Of a DNA stretch of 21,799 nt, positions 9,837 through 19,369 are shown one piece after another. Made by a program: the position numbers and the translations under genes. The notes beneath the pieces are model-generated. The model saw nothing but the letters and a program-made list of their open reading frames with translations. It did not search any database and was not told where the DNA came from. Source of the DNA: Welwitschia mirabilis (lineage: Eukaryota; Gnetophyta; Gnetopsida; Welwitschiales); assembly GCA_051453625.1 (NCBI GenBank), contig JBOZIK010000001.1, forward strand, positions 189,919,791-189,941,589, given 5' to 3'. Numbering within the stretch: position 1 is the stretch's first letter; every line of letters starts with the position of its first letter.

Positions 9837-10641
9837 ATTTTGGCATAATAGCTTTTTAAAACTACATAATTTTTTTTTTCTTGCAATGCCTTTTAGTTTA
9901 GTTTTTATTTTTGCAATAGTTGGTACTAGTCCATTTTTAGTGGTACTCAAACTAGTCCTTTTTTTTTTTTTTTAATTATCTTGAGTGATTTCATTTTTCT
10001 TTGTTTTTAGTAATGGGCATTGGTCCTCTTTTAGTGATATTTAAACTCATTTGATTTTGAGTTTTATTTAGTTTTTCTACTCTAACCTAAAACATATTTT
10101 CATATTTGATATTTTGCATTACAAGTGTAATGATTTTTCTATAAGTTACAACCCAAACAAAAATCATAAAAGATGAAAAACTAAATTAGAACTCTAACCT
10201 TATGTGTTTTCTATTTTATTTCTTACAAGCTTTTTAGTAATTTGTTTTAGTTTCGATTTTGTTTTTCCAATTTCTAATAAAATTTTTAAAATAAAGAAGA
10301 TTTAGGAATTATTTTTCCATAGGTTTTACTTAAATTTTTCTATAATTTCTATTTTTTGTTAAAATTTTTTATCGCCCTATAACTTTGGACATTTTGCACG
10401 AGCATTGTGAACCTATGATTCTTTCCTTGAGTCATAACTATTAAACTAACTAGCACCACTAGCTTTCCTAGTCAGCGTTATTGGTGCTTTTTTATAGAAT
10501 CCCCTAACACGTAAATTGAACCTTCTATAAACTATTAAAAACCTATCTATTATCTGGGCCTCCTTTGAAACTTGGCTCAAACTTGCATGCCTTTGATCTA
10601 AGATGTTAAGTTGACTAATTAGAAACACTTTCAATGAAAAT
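9837..10641 (+). other. Putative Ty3/gypsy 5' leader
   Basis: This is AT-rich sequence between the primer site and the gag remnant. It has a 15-T run at 9959-9973. A GGTACTAGTCC...TTTTAGTGGTACTCAAACT segment (about 9921-9952) recurs weakly at about 10017-10048. A 69-codon open frame on the minus strand (10446-10655) has no family I recognise and is probably chance. Confidence 0.4.
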
Positions 10642-11035
10642 ATGGATCCTAACACTAAAGGAAATCAAGAATAGAGAATTCCATTGGAAACAACATCATG
10701 ATAATCCCCAAGAAGAATAACCATCCACCTTATAACAACAAAAATAAAATGCTCAATTCAATTTTTAATGCCCTTCCAATATACTCTAGTCCTACATGCC
10801 TGCTACCTTAATCAAGAAATAGCTCTAAAGATTATCTAGAATACACTACAAAATCAACCCAACATCAATTCCCTAAAGTAAATATTGTGTAATTATTTAT
10901 AACACCAATGCTTAGGTGCCCCTGCATGTATATTCCAGCTACTAATAGCAAATAGACTAGATTTTAAGCCTTACACAATTTATGTATTACTCCATTTTCA
11001 TGGCTTAAAATCTAAGATCCTTATTTGCATCTCAA
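10642..11035 (+). pseudogene. Athila-like Ty3/gypsy gag N-terminus remnant
   Basis: The ATG at 10642 opens MDPNTKGNQE, followed by stops. Near the end the sequence reads IPATNSK in one frame (about 10932-10952), then DFKPYTIYVLLHFHGLKSK in another (about 10958-11015). These correspond to the conserved 'ELKP..I.MLP.FHGLE.E' block in the N-terminal third of Athila/Tat gag. The fragment ends at a 10-N gap (11036-11045), and I could not trace gag beyond it. The middle of an Athila-like gag reappears at 20241 on the same strand, on the far side of Copia element 2. Confidence 0.65.
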
Positions 11036-11045
11036 NNNNNNNNNN
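11036..11045. other. Assembly gap, 10 N
   Basis: A placeholder of ten N. Gag similarity stops at its left edge, so the two sides may not belong together. Confidence 0.9.
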
Positions 11046-12039
11046 TTTATATCAAGGAATTAAGGCCTTATTAGTAAGTTTAATTAATCATCATGACAGA
11101 TTTATACATTTCTTATACTTAAGGCCATGAAAATCATATTTTACCACTAATATGTCTTAACATTATTATTTCGTAGGATAAATGTAACATCAGAAGCATT
11201 GTGGTAGGAGATGGAGGTGTGCTGATCATAATTGGCAGTGGTCCCTGTCCTAGGCATAGTAGCACTAGTTATTTGGAGTTAAACATTACCATTTTGATGC
11301 TCTCAAGTTCTCTCAATGCAAGCAATCCATTCCAACCATTTCCACAAAATAAGATGAACAAGGAATATTTTTTAAGAAGAACCCCTTCACCCTATGACTG
11401 AAGGTTTAATTTATGTACATTAGGCATTCTGAATTGACCCCATTAGGCCTTTGAAATCCTAATTATAGATTCTAATACTGACTTATAAATATCCTACCTC
11501 TTCTCAATTGGAGGAGATTACTTCATAGCAAATCATTTATCAAAGAGGTTAGAGATTTAGTTCTGAATTCCTTCTAAGCCTCCCATAGGGATGGGTTAAC
11601 TATCAAGCTAGCATGATGTTTCTAAGTTTAGCATGAGTAGATTTTCAGATTGTATGCTTTACTTTTTAGATAATAAAGTACTGCATGTTTTTGGTGCATC
11701 ACTTTGATATCAAGTTATGAATGCCATACTTGTTATACTTAGGATTCATTAAGTTATGCTTCTATTTTAAGGTCTATTTTGGTAATTCTCTTTTTTCATT
11801 CTAGCATGCATAGCCTGAATGGTTATTTGATGGATCTTGGGAGGCTTCTACTTTCCATGCTTATGCTATTCTTACTGTGAAGACTAAGTGGCATTGTTAT
11901 ATCACCCTCATATCTATGATAGATGAAATTATGACATTGTGCTTGAGCTTGAACTACATGAACACTCATGATCGTAGTGAATTGTATCATTGTGAATGAG
12001 TAGAAAGTAAAGCTACATGATTTTACTTTAAGTACTCAT
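11046..12039. other. Unassigned AT-rich sequence, possibly part of a Ty3 LTR
   Basis: No coding signal or named motif was found. The last 100 bases (AACACTCATG..., from about 11958) weakly resemble 9457-9520 in the LTR-like region. The sequence on the other side of Copia element 2 (19974-20135) contains the LTR-tail motif GTGGAAGAATGACACTGG. I infer that Copia element 2 may have landed in a Ty3 LTR, but this is tentative. Confidence 0.3.
12035..12039. repeat. Left target-site duplication of Copia element 2
   Basis: CTCAT directly abuts the LTR terminus TGTGGGGATC. The partner at 19974-19978 is CTTAT, one C/T difference. Confidence 0.7.
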
Positions 12040-12211
12040 TGTGGGGATCAAGAACCCTAAAAGTTGTTTAAAATAAATCACTAGAAAACTTATGCATATA
12101 AACTGAAAGTATTCAAAAAATGAAAATAACAGAAAGCATAAAAATACCGATTAGATGCACGCAAGTTTTATAGTGGCTCGGGAAACCCTCTACTCCACTC
12201 TCAATGATCAA

Positions 12212-12936
12212 NNNNNNNNNNNNNNNNNNNNNNNNNNNNNNNNNNNNNNNNNNNNNNNNNNNNNNNNNNNNNNNNNNNNNNNNNNNNNNNNNNNNNNNNN
12301 NNNNNNNNNNNNNNNNNNNNNNNNNNNNNNNNNNNNNNNNNNNNNNNNNNNNNNNNNNNNNNNNNNNNNNNNNNNNNNNNNNNNNNNNNNNNNNNNNNNN
12401 NNNNNNNNNNNNNNNNNNNNNNNNNNNNNNNNNNNNNNNNNNNNNNNNNNNNNNNNNNNNNNNNNNNNNNNNNNNNNNNNNNNNNNNNNNNNNNNNNNNN
12501 NNNNNNNNNNNNNNNNNNNNNNNNNNNNNNNNNNNNNNNNNNNNNNNNNNNNNNNNNNNNNNNNNNNNNNNNNNNNNNNNNNNNNNNNNNNNNNNNNNNN
12601 NNNNNNNNNNNNNNNNNNNNNNNNNNNNNNNNNNNNNNNNNNNNNNNNNNNNNNNNNNNNNNNNNNNNNNNNNNNNNNNNNNNNNNNNNNNNNNNNNNNN
12701 NNNNNNNNNNNNNNNNNNNNNNNNNNNNNNNNNNNNNNNNNNNNNNNNNNNNNNNNNNNNNNNNNNNNNNNNNNNNNNNNNNNNNNNNNNNNNNNNNNNN
12801 NNNNNNNNNNNNNNNNNNNNNNNNNNNNNNNNNNNNNNNNNNNNNNNNNNNNNNNNNNNNNNNNNNNNNNNNNNNNNNNNNNNNNNNNNNNNNNNNNNNN
12901 NNNNNNNNNNNNNNNNNNNNNNNNNNNNNNNNNNNN
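12212..12936. other. Assembly gap, 725 N, inside the 3' LTR
   Basis: In the sister LTR the flanks of this gap (TCCACTCTTGATGATTA and ATCTTTGTTAACTC) are separated by only about 20 bases (18818-18841). The stated gap length therefore does not match the paralogue. Open frames crossing the N run are artefacts. Confidence 0.95.
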
Positions 12937-12985
12937 TCTGGATCTTTGTTAACTCTTTCAGGTATTGCAGGTTCAGTTGTACCTT

Positions 12986-12993
12986 TATATATA
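12986..12993 (-). promoter_or_regulatory. Candidate TATA box in the 3' LTR
   Basis: TATATATA in the context CTATATATAAAGG on the minus strand lies just downstream of the three 34-bp repeats, a plausible U3/R position. The 5' LTR has ACACCTA at the aligned site, so the motif is either lost there or gained here. It is a motif match only. Confidence 0.35.
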
Positions 12994-13096
12994 GATTTTT
13001 ACAGGCTAATTCTTAACCTTTTCAATGAAATTTTGTAGGCTAAGTCTCAACCTTTTTAGTGGACTTTTGTAGACTAAGTCTCAACCTTTCAAATGG
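12994..13096 (-). repeat. Three tandem 34-bp repeats in the LTR (3' copy)
   Basis: The units share CTTTTGTAGGCTAAGTCTCAACCTTT. They sit immediately upstream (in element orientation) of the TATA-like motif. The equivalent triplet in the 5' LTR is at about 18898-18996. The arrangement resembles LTR promoter-proximal enhancer repeats, which is inference. Confidence 0.75.
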
Positions 13097-13469
13097 TATT
13101 GTAGTGATGGTAAAATGCCCTAGTGCATTGATATCACTCGTTCTTTGGCACAATGATTGTAATGGCACTTTTTTCTTGTAAATGATATGAAATACAAAAA
13201 TAAAGTACAAGATCTAACCTTGAAAACAAAGATACAACAGATGTTGGGTTGTCCTTAGTCAAGAATGCAATGCCAAGCTAGTACAATGATAAATCACAAG
13301 TTTCAATTGTTCAACAACAGGTCAAAAGTTCCTCTAATGATTTTTCTCTTGGCTATTTATCTTGGAAGGATTTTAGGGTTTATTACACTTAAAAACATGC
13401 TTCCAATAGCTAGAAAAGACCATATGACAGATACATAACGGATGTAAAATTTTCATTTTCATTCCTTTT

Positions 13470-13930
13470 GGTCAACCCCTTAATGATCTGGTTGGCCCCT
13501 CCTAGTACCGTGACTTAAATAGATCACCCGTAAATTGTTCAGTTGCCTGAGTTTTCTTACAACTCCATGTCCGGTCGACTCCTCAGGGTCCGATCGACTG
13601 CTCATCCAGTTGCCTGCATATTTGTCCGGTCGCTCACTTGTCTTGATAAAAATCCATTCTATTTTTCTGCATCAGGTCTAATCGACCCGTCATGTGTCCG
13701 ATCAACCCCTTAACAATCGGCTCAGGGATATCAGATGCATAGTACTCAGGTCCGGTTAAACCCTCAGGTTTCTAGTCAATCCCTTGACAATTTGTTCAAG
13801 AGTACTGGCTTTCAAGTTCACAGGTTCGGTCGATCCCTTAGAAGTCTGCTCAATCCCTCTAAATTCACTCCAATTCTGAGAGTTCACTCCAGGTGTGGTC
13901 GACCCTTTGGAAATCCTGTCGACCTCTCAA
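13470..13930. repeat. GGTCGACC-like motif array in U3 (3' LTR)
   Basis: About a dozen degenerate copies of (C)CGGTCGACCCCT occur at irregular 15-60 bp spacing, for example at 13470, 13573, 13591, 13628, 13679, 13699, 13754, 13774, 13828, 13897 and 13918. The core GGTCGACC is a perfect palindrome; many copies carry TCAA or TTGA in place of TCGA. The region has a higher GC content than its surroundings. The same array lies in the 5' LTR. Confidence 0.8.
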
Positions 13931-14085
13931 GAGGATAATTGAACTTAACAGGTTTTAGTGATCAAAATGTGACATTCCTTACTTTAGCTTCTAATCTGCA
14001 AGTGATTAATATTTTTTGGACAAGATACACAAATTTTACTTTATAGAAAACATTAGTTGACATAAATTGACTACATAATCTAACA

Positions 14086-14096
14086 TTCTTCCCCAT
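14086..14096 (-). other. Polypurine tract of Copia element 2
   Basis: On the minus strand GGGGAAGAA directly abuts the LTR start TGTTAGATTATG. This is where plus-strand DNA synthesis would be primed. Confidence 0.8.
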
Positions 14097-14675
14097 TGAT
14101 ATTGATGGAAACATTCTTTAATTGTAAACTATTAAAATTCGAGAAAACTTCCCCTCACGAAATGCCTATTAACGTTTGCAAAAATATTAAGCCTTTTGGT
14201 ACAAAATGAAAACATTTTGATATGATTTACTTCATGCTAATATTAAATCAATTTAAGGTATATATTTTGGAGAGATAAGGAAATGCCAAAATGCTTATGA
14301 AACACCACATTTATAAGAAGCAATATTTTAATCATCTAATATTTAATATTATGTTTATTAACAATTAAAAGCACAATTACAAATATATAGGATAAATAAT
14401 ATTTTGATCTTAAAAGTTTAGTATATCAAAAATTTAAGTTCATATGAAATTAGGTTTGCACTAAAAATTTAAAATACAAATTTTAGAGCATTAAAATATG
14501 TGCATTTTTATTTCATTAAAAAAAAGGACAGTACAAAGTAAAAGTGCTCATCAAAAGTAAATTACATCTATAAGCACATAAGAAACATAACTAATTCTCC
14601 CCCTTTTGACATCAATAATGAAGGAGAGAAAAACACTCAAGCAAGAAAAAAAAGCATAATCATAAAAGTAAAGAT
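14097..14675. other. AT-rich 3' untranslated segment of Copia element 2
   Basis: No coding signal was found. A second polypurine-like tract lies at its far end: 14595-14616 on the plus strand reads TTCTCCCCCTTTTGACATCA, similar to TTCTTCCCCATTGATATTGA at 14088-14107. The copy next to the LTR is the functional candidate. Confidence 0.6.
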
Positions 14676-14684
14676 CTAGTCTGA

Positions 14685-14711
14685 TTCTTCTTCTTCTTCT
14701 TCTTCTTCTTC
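14685..14711. repeat. (TTC)9 microsatellite encoding a poly-Glu tail
   Basis: Nine perfect TTC units (GAA on the minus strand) encode most of the acidic C-terminus of the env-position ORF. This is a likely site of length variation. Confidence 0.9.
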
Positions 14712-14933
14712 AGATCCCTCTTCTGAATCTTCTTCTTCCTCTTTTATCTTTTAAGATGAACTTTCAGGTTTCTCAGAAGTGTTAACAATCTCATATCTAG
14801 CTACCATAAGAGCTTCTTTCATGTGCCTAGTGCGAGAATCAATCCCCTTTAGGTATGAAAGTGTCTCTTCTAGAGAGGCTTCCTTGGGAGAAGAAGATTT
14901 AGAGATCTTCTTTGAAGGGATAAAGATATCCAC

Positions 14934-15169
14934 GTGAGAAAATGTCGCAAGCTGAATGGGTAACATTGGTTGAAGGGTTTCAAGCTTCGGATAGAAGGTC
15001 ACATGATAGTATTGGTACATATTAGCAATTAGCACAGAGTAGGGTAAAGCCGTGAGAAAATGTCGCAAGCTGAATGGGTAACATTGGTTGAAGGGTTTCA
15101 AGCTTAGGATAGAAGGTCACATGATAGTATTGGTACATATTAGCAATTAGCACAGAGTAGGGTAAAGCC
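14934..15169 (-). repeat. 118-bp tandem duplication in the env-position ORF
   Basis: Copy 1 is 14934-15051 and copy 2 is 15052-15169, each beginning GTGAGAAAATGTCGC and ending GGTAAAGCC. I see one difference (GCTTCGGA versus GCTTAGGA). As 118 is not a multiple of three, the duplication shifts the frame and splits the ORF into two overlapping pieces. Confidence 0.95.
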
Positions 15170-15844
15170 CTAATTCTGTGGTACTCTAACTGAGAAACCA
15201 TGTTCTTCAGTATAATAGCAGGGGCATCAATGGATTGCTCAGTCCCTACTAAATACATCAGATAGGCCATATAGTTAGAATCCTTATCTCGATGGTCAGC
15301 CAAGGTCAAAAAGTTATAGGTAAAACCTAAATGAAGAAAGCAATATTTAGAAATAAGCAAAGAAGTAGTGAGGGTATGCTTCCAATAATGAAACCTACCA
15401 CAAAGTTCCCTTGTAACTGCTGCCTTGTCTTCCATGGAGTTCCTAAGAGGTCAAAACTCCTCATAGTTCCCCCTAGGCATATTGGTAATGGCTGCAATAA
15501 CGTTAGTAGTGATTTTCATCCTTTTTTCCAAAACTAGGATTTCAAGGGTAGCAGAGTCACAATTGTAGGTAGCATTACAGTAGAACATTTGAATAAGAAA
15601 TGGATAAGCCGAACCTGATACATTAAGAAAATAAGAGAGATTCAGATCTCTTAATAGTTGGATTACTTCTCTGAGCTCTTTAAGCTCTGATGTGGCTACC
15701 AATCTCTCTTGGCACACAAGCTTCTTTTCAAAATTTGCTTAGAACTTATCTATGGCCTCTTCAGACATGAACTGATAGAAACAAGAGGGTTCCCTAGCTG
15801 CAACCTCCTTTTCTCTTCTCCTAGAGGAATCTTCAGCCATTGCG

Positions 15845-16260
15845 ATCTCTTTGCAGGAACTTAAAGACATAAGAAATCTAAGAAATGCTCTAGATTTAGA
15901 AGAAAAATAAGACTAAAACATAATGAAAAGGGTTTGGACACCTCTATCTTTGATAGAGAGAGTCGATTAGAGTGAATTTAAGAAAGAAATCAGGTCCACT
16001 AATGGTACTTCCACACTGTAATCCTTTAGATCTGATCAACTGGTTGAGGTTGACCTATCAAGATGCAGATCTACAGTACTGAAAGAGGTCTAGGTAACTA
16101 GGCTTTCAGGCCAGTCAACCAACCACATTCGATTAATCAAATCATAGATCTGATCGACCATCCTGTAATCAGCTAAAGAATGATGAGTTAACCTCCAATT
16201 TATTTCAGTGATCAAGAAAAATATCATAAATTTAGGGTTTTACTATAGTATCTGCCAGTT
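15845..16260 (-). other. Leader of the env-position ORF, junction to integrase remnant
   Basis: This non-coding stretch of about 415 bp is where the integrase core, RT and RNase H would be expected. It contains several TCGACC / TCAACC / GGTTGACC-like motifs (about 16035-16160) reminiscent of the U3 array. Either LTR-derived sequence contributed to the junction or the ORF has its own leader with similar motifs. Confidence 0.5.
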
Positions 16261-16520
16261 GATGTTTAGTCTTAATGAAATTTAAAACATTATTTTCTTT
16301 TTTAACTTTGTAGTTAACATGACTAAATCATTTATGGTACAACTTTACATGAGCATCATGAGAAAAATAATATGGAAAAAATAATTTATCGATGTTTAGT
16401 CTTAATGAAATTTAAAACATTATTTTCTTTTTTAACTTTGTAGTTAACATGACTAAATCGTTTATGGTACAACTTTACATGAGCATCATGAGAAAAATAA
16501 TATGGAAAAAATAATTTATC
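16261..16520 (-). repeat. 130-bp tandem duplication in the integrase zinc region
   Basis: 16261-16390 and 16391-16520 both start GATGTTTAGTCTTAATG and end ATAATTTATC. I see one difference (AAATCATTT versus AAATCGTTT). The unit encodes the HHCC-region stretch KLYHKRFSHVNYK on the minus strand. As 130 is not a multiple of three, it shifts the frame. Confidence 0.95.
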
Positions 16521-18515
16521 TATCCTATAAACATTGTCTATTCATTTTGCTCTAAGGATAACAACATTTAATTTTCCATGTAAAATTTCACATTTTGACT
16601 TATCGAAAACTACTTTTTGACCTTTGTCACATATTTCGCTAATACTCAACAAATTATGCTTTAAAACATTAACGTATAACACATCATTAATTTTTGATAA
16701 ATTACCTCCTTCGATGCTTTTGATACCTTCTATTTTTTGCTTTTCTATTATTGCTAAAAGTTACATCTCCTCCATCGATATCACTGAAGTGTTTGAAGTT
16801 TGATTTATCTCCCTTCATATGTTTTGAGCATCCATTGTCTAAGTACTAGCTATTTCCATTTGAGATTTTGAAATCTGTCTAAGATAAGAAACTTTTAAGA
16901 TCATTAGCCTTTACCCATTAGTATTTTTAGACTTACGTGATACACCTCCCATTGGAATAAATTTAAAAGGAAAAACATTGACTAAATTTAAAAACAACAT
17001 TAACTTTCTAACAATGCAAAAGGATTTTAAATGTTCTGTTTTTTCATAAAAATGACAAGTAACTTTAGGAATGAACTTCCTTTCCAGGTTACCTCTTTTT
17101 TTCTGACCTTGAGAATTTTGAGGTATGAAGCCAATGTCTGATATATCACTAGCAGATTTTCGAACTCCAAGCATCTATTCTAATTTGGAAGAATCACTAG
17201 AAAATTTATTAACAAAAAAGACAAGTCTTTTACCTGTAACATGAGATTGGAGTTGTTTGAGTTGAGCAATTTGTATTTTTATTCTATTTCCTCCTTCTCT
17301 TTTGTTAGAGACTTTATAACATTATTCAGATCATTTATCCTTCTTGCCAACTTTTCACATTCCTCATATAGTTCTTGACAAGTATCTTCTAACTCATATT
17401 GTTCTTCATCAATTATATCCAAATCATCAGACTCTAATGTACTAGGTAGGTTCTGAAACAGAGGCAAAATTGCCATGAATGATATTCTTCTATCTCTATC
17501 TGAGTCTTAATCCAAACTGTTGTCATCATCCTTATCCTCATTATCCCATGTTGTAACAAATGAAGAATTCTTTAATTTTCTATTATCTCTTTTATTATTT
17601 AAGCACTCATTAGCTATATGTTCAAATCCTTTGCAAGAGTAGCATTGAATTTTTTTTTCCTTTGTCTTGCTCCTTTCTATATTTTAGGTATCCTCTTTTT
17701 GTGCTTCTACTTGGCTCACCTTTCTTTTTCCTTCTATCTAAGAATTTCTTGAATCTTCTAGCTAGAAGAAGAACTTCATCCTCATCTAATTCCTCATCTG
17801 ACTCCTCAGACCTGTATCCTTCCTGGATACACTTCAAAGCAATACCTTTCTTTTTATCTTTAGAAAATTTTAATTCATAAGTTTATAAATTACCTTGAAG
17901 CTCTTTTAATGCTATTGTGTTGATGTTCTTGCTTTCCTCGATTACTAGGAATTTAGGTTTAAATATCTTTGAAAGGGATCTTAGTACTTTTCTGACCACT
18001 TTTACTTCATTTAAACGTTCACCTAGACTTGCGATGGAGTTGATAATGTCTATCAATCTGATAAAGAACTCCTATAAGATCTCCTCCTCATCCATGTGAA
18101 TATCTTCAAATCTGGAGATAAGCATTTGAAGCTTGGCTTGATTTACCATGGAAGTTCCTTTATGGATAACTTCAAGAATATCCCAGGCTTTCTTTGCATA
18201 ACTATAGTTTATAATATGTTTAAATTCATTTACACAAACTGCATAAAATATTACATTAAGTGCATGTGCACTGTGGTGGCATTGGTTTTATCAATGGAAG
18301 TCCATTGATCTCAGGATTTGAGAACTTGAATGGTATTATCATTTACATTATTTTTTGCTAACATAGGCACAGTATAACCTTTATAGATAACCTCTTCAAT
18401 ATTTGCATCTAGGGATCTAAGGAATATTCTTATTCTAGATTTTCAATATGCATAATTTGACCCCATCAAATAAAGGTGGATAACTAGTGGAAAATTTATC
18501 AAAGGGATTACTCAT
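16261..18515 (-). pseudogene. Copia element 2 gag-protease-integrase N-terminus
   Basis: The ATG at 18515 opens MSNPFDKFSTSYPPLFDG, a UBN2-type gag start, 53 bases from the primer site; a frameshift follows. The middle is readable to 17622, with AKKAWDILEVIHKGTS and an acidic-then-basic stretch (SEESDEELDEDEVLLLARRFKKFL). After a frame change at a 9-T run (17650-17658), an intact CCHC knuckle, CYSCKGFEHIANEC, lies at 17603-17644. A predicted coiled coil (17476-17279) follows. A second knuckle-like CHFYEKTEHLKSFC at about 17079-17038 has Tyr for its second Cys. The protease box near 16845-16810 reads *YLDNGCSKHMKGDK, with Trp turned to stop and DSG to DNG. The pre-integrase motif HNLLSISEICDKG (about 16655-16617) is clear. 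Coding similarity ends in the 130-bp duplication. Gag would coat element RNA; this copy cannot encode a full polyprotein. Confidence 0.88.
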
Positions 18516-18567
18516 TTTCGGGTTCTAGAGTCTAGATTGGTTAGAATCTGAAAATGGATTCAACTTA

Positions 18568-18579
18568 GCTCTGATACCA
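18568..18579 (-). other. Primer-binding site of Copia element 2
   Basis: GCTCTGATACCA on the plus strand is the exact complement of TGGTATCAGAGC, the initiator Met-tRNA primer site. Two bases separate it from the 5' LTR boundary at 18582. Confidence 0.93.
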
Positions 18580-18897
18580 AATGTAGGGATCGAGAACCCT
18601 AGGGGGTGAGGGAAAAGGGGGGCGGAAGTGAATAGATTCTTAAAATATTCAAATAAACTTATGATAAAAACTTGCTTGAAATAAATCACTAGAAAACTTA
18701 TGCATATAAACTGAAAGTATTCAAAAAAATGAAAATAACAAAAAGCATAAAAATACCAATTAGATGCATACAAGATTTATAGTAGTTCGAGAAACCCCCT
18801 AGTCCACTCTTGATGATTATCTTATCACCAAGCCTGATCCAAATCTTTGTTAACTCTTTTAGGTATTACAAGTTAACCTATAACCTTTACACCTAAA

Positions 18898-18996
18898 CTT
18901 TTATAGGCTAAGTCTCAATCTTTCAACATACTTTTGCAGTCTAAGTCTTAACCCTTTTAACAAACTTTTGCAGGCTAAGTATCTACCTTTCAAACA
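18898..18996 (-). repeat. Three tandem 34-bp repeats in the LTR (5' copy)
   Basis: The units share CTTTTGCAGGCTAAGTCT and align one for one with those at 12994-13096 in the other LTR. Confidence 0.75.
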
Positions 18997-19369
18997 ACAT
19001 TATAGTAATGGTAAAATGCCTTAGTGCACTGATATCACTCGTTCTTTGGCATAATGATTGTAATGGATCTCTTCTCCTGTAAATGATATAAACTACAACA
19101 ATGAAGTACAAGATCTAACCTTGAAAGCAAAGACACAAAATATGTCGACTTGTCCTTGATTAAGAATGTAATGCCAAGATATTACAATGATAAATCACAA
19201 GTTTCAATTGTTCAGCAAAAGATCAAAAGTTCTTTTTACTGATTTTTCTTTTGGTTGTTTATAATGAAAGGCTTTTACAGTTTATTACATTTAAAAATGT
19301 GCTTTCAATAGCTATAAAATACCACATAATGGATATAAAATTTTTATTTCTATATCATCTAATTGACCC

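Larger units (their letters stand above)
12040..14085 (-). repeat. 3' LTR of Copia element 2 (contains a 725-N gap)
   Basis: On the plus strand it runs from TGTGGGGATCAAGAACCCT to CATAATCTAACA. About 1321 real bases remain after removing the N run. Compared with the 5' LTR it lacks about 65 bp after GAACCCTA (between 12058 and 12065), where the 5' LTR has a G-rich GGGGGTGAGGG segment. In element orientation the U3 portion (13935-13100) contains the GGTCGACC-like array, then three 34-bp repeats, then a TATA-like motif. Open frames inside it (for example 13735-13938) are chance reads of the array; the same HSRCG string appears in the 5' LTR. Confidence 0.92.
14676..15840 (-). pseudogene. Env-position ORF, 'putative plant transposon protein'-like, interrupted
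   Basis: The ATG at 15840 opens MAEDSSRRREKEVAAREPS, and the frame runs to a TAG at 14676-14678. Lesions are few: TAA at 15739-15741, TGA at 15451-15453, TAA at 14751-14753, and a 118-bp tandem duplication (14934-15169) that shifts the frame. Without one duplicate copy the length is 1047 bases, an exact multiple of three (348 codons plus stop). The segment ERL...YPFLIQMFYCNA...LVLEKRMKITTNVIAAI.NMPRGN resembles the core of the plant 'putative transposon protein' family (Pfam PF20167, from memory), which also covers env-like ORFs of some plant LTR elements. The C-terminus is a Glu-rich tail encoded by a (TTC)9 tract at 14685-14711. No signal peptide or clear transmembrane segment is evident. 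Position between pol and the 3' LTR matches the env-like slot. Function unknown; family match is by eye. Confidence 0.75.

Noticed and set aside
9674-9886. 70-codon minus-strand open frame
   Set aside because: It overlaps the LTR tail and tRNA-Asp-type primer site on the plus strand and has no recognisable family.
10446-10655. 69-codon minus-strand open frame ending in TLTRKASGAS
   Set aside because: No family recognised. It lies in the leader between a Ty3 primer site and gag on the opposite strand, so chance is the simplest explanation.
10948-11028. Inverted repeat: AGATTTTAAGCC pairing with GGCTTAAAATCT, with partial extension to GCAAATA / TATTTGC
   Set aside because: Looked like a MITE or hairpin, but the bases encode a conserved Athila-like gag block (DFKPYT...HFHGLK), so the pairing is probably accidental in AT-rich sequence.
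12155-13016. Two long open frames across the 725-N gap
   Set aside because: Open only because N codons are not stops. The real bases are LTR sequence shared with 18582-19973.
13735-13938. Open frames in the two LTRs (also 19587-19787) sharing an ILRVHSRCG-like string
   Set aside because: The shared string reflects LTR identity. The frames read through the GGTCGACC array and are not conserved beyond it.
18525-18773. 82-codon minus-strand open frame rich in Phe and Tyr
   Set aside because: It crosses the LTR boundary and primer site of Copia element 2, so it is not a gene.
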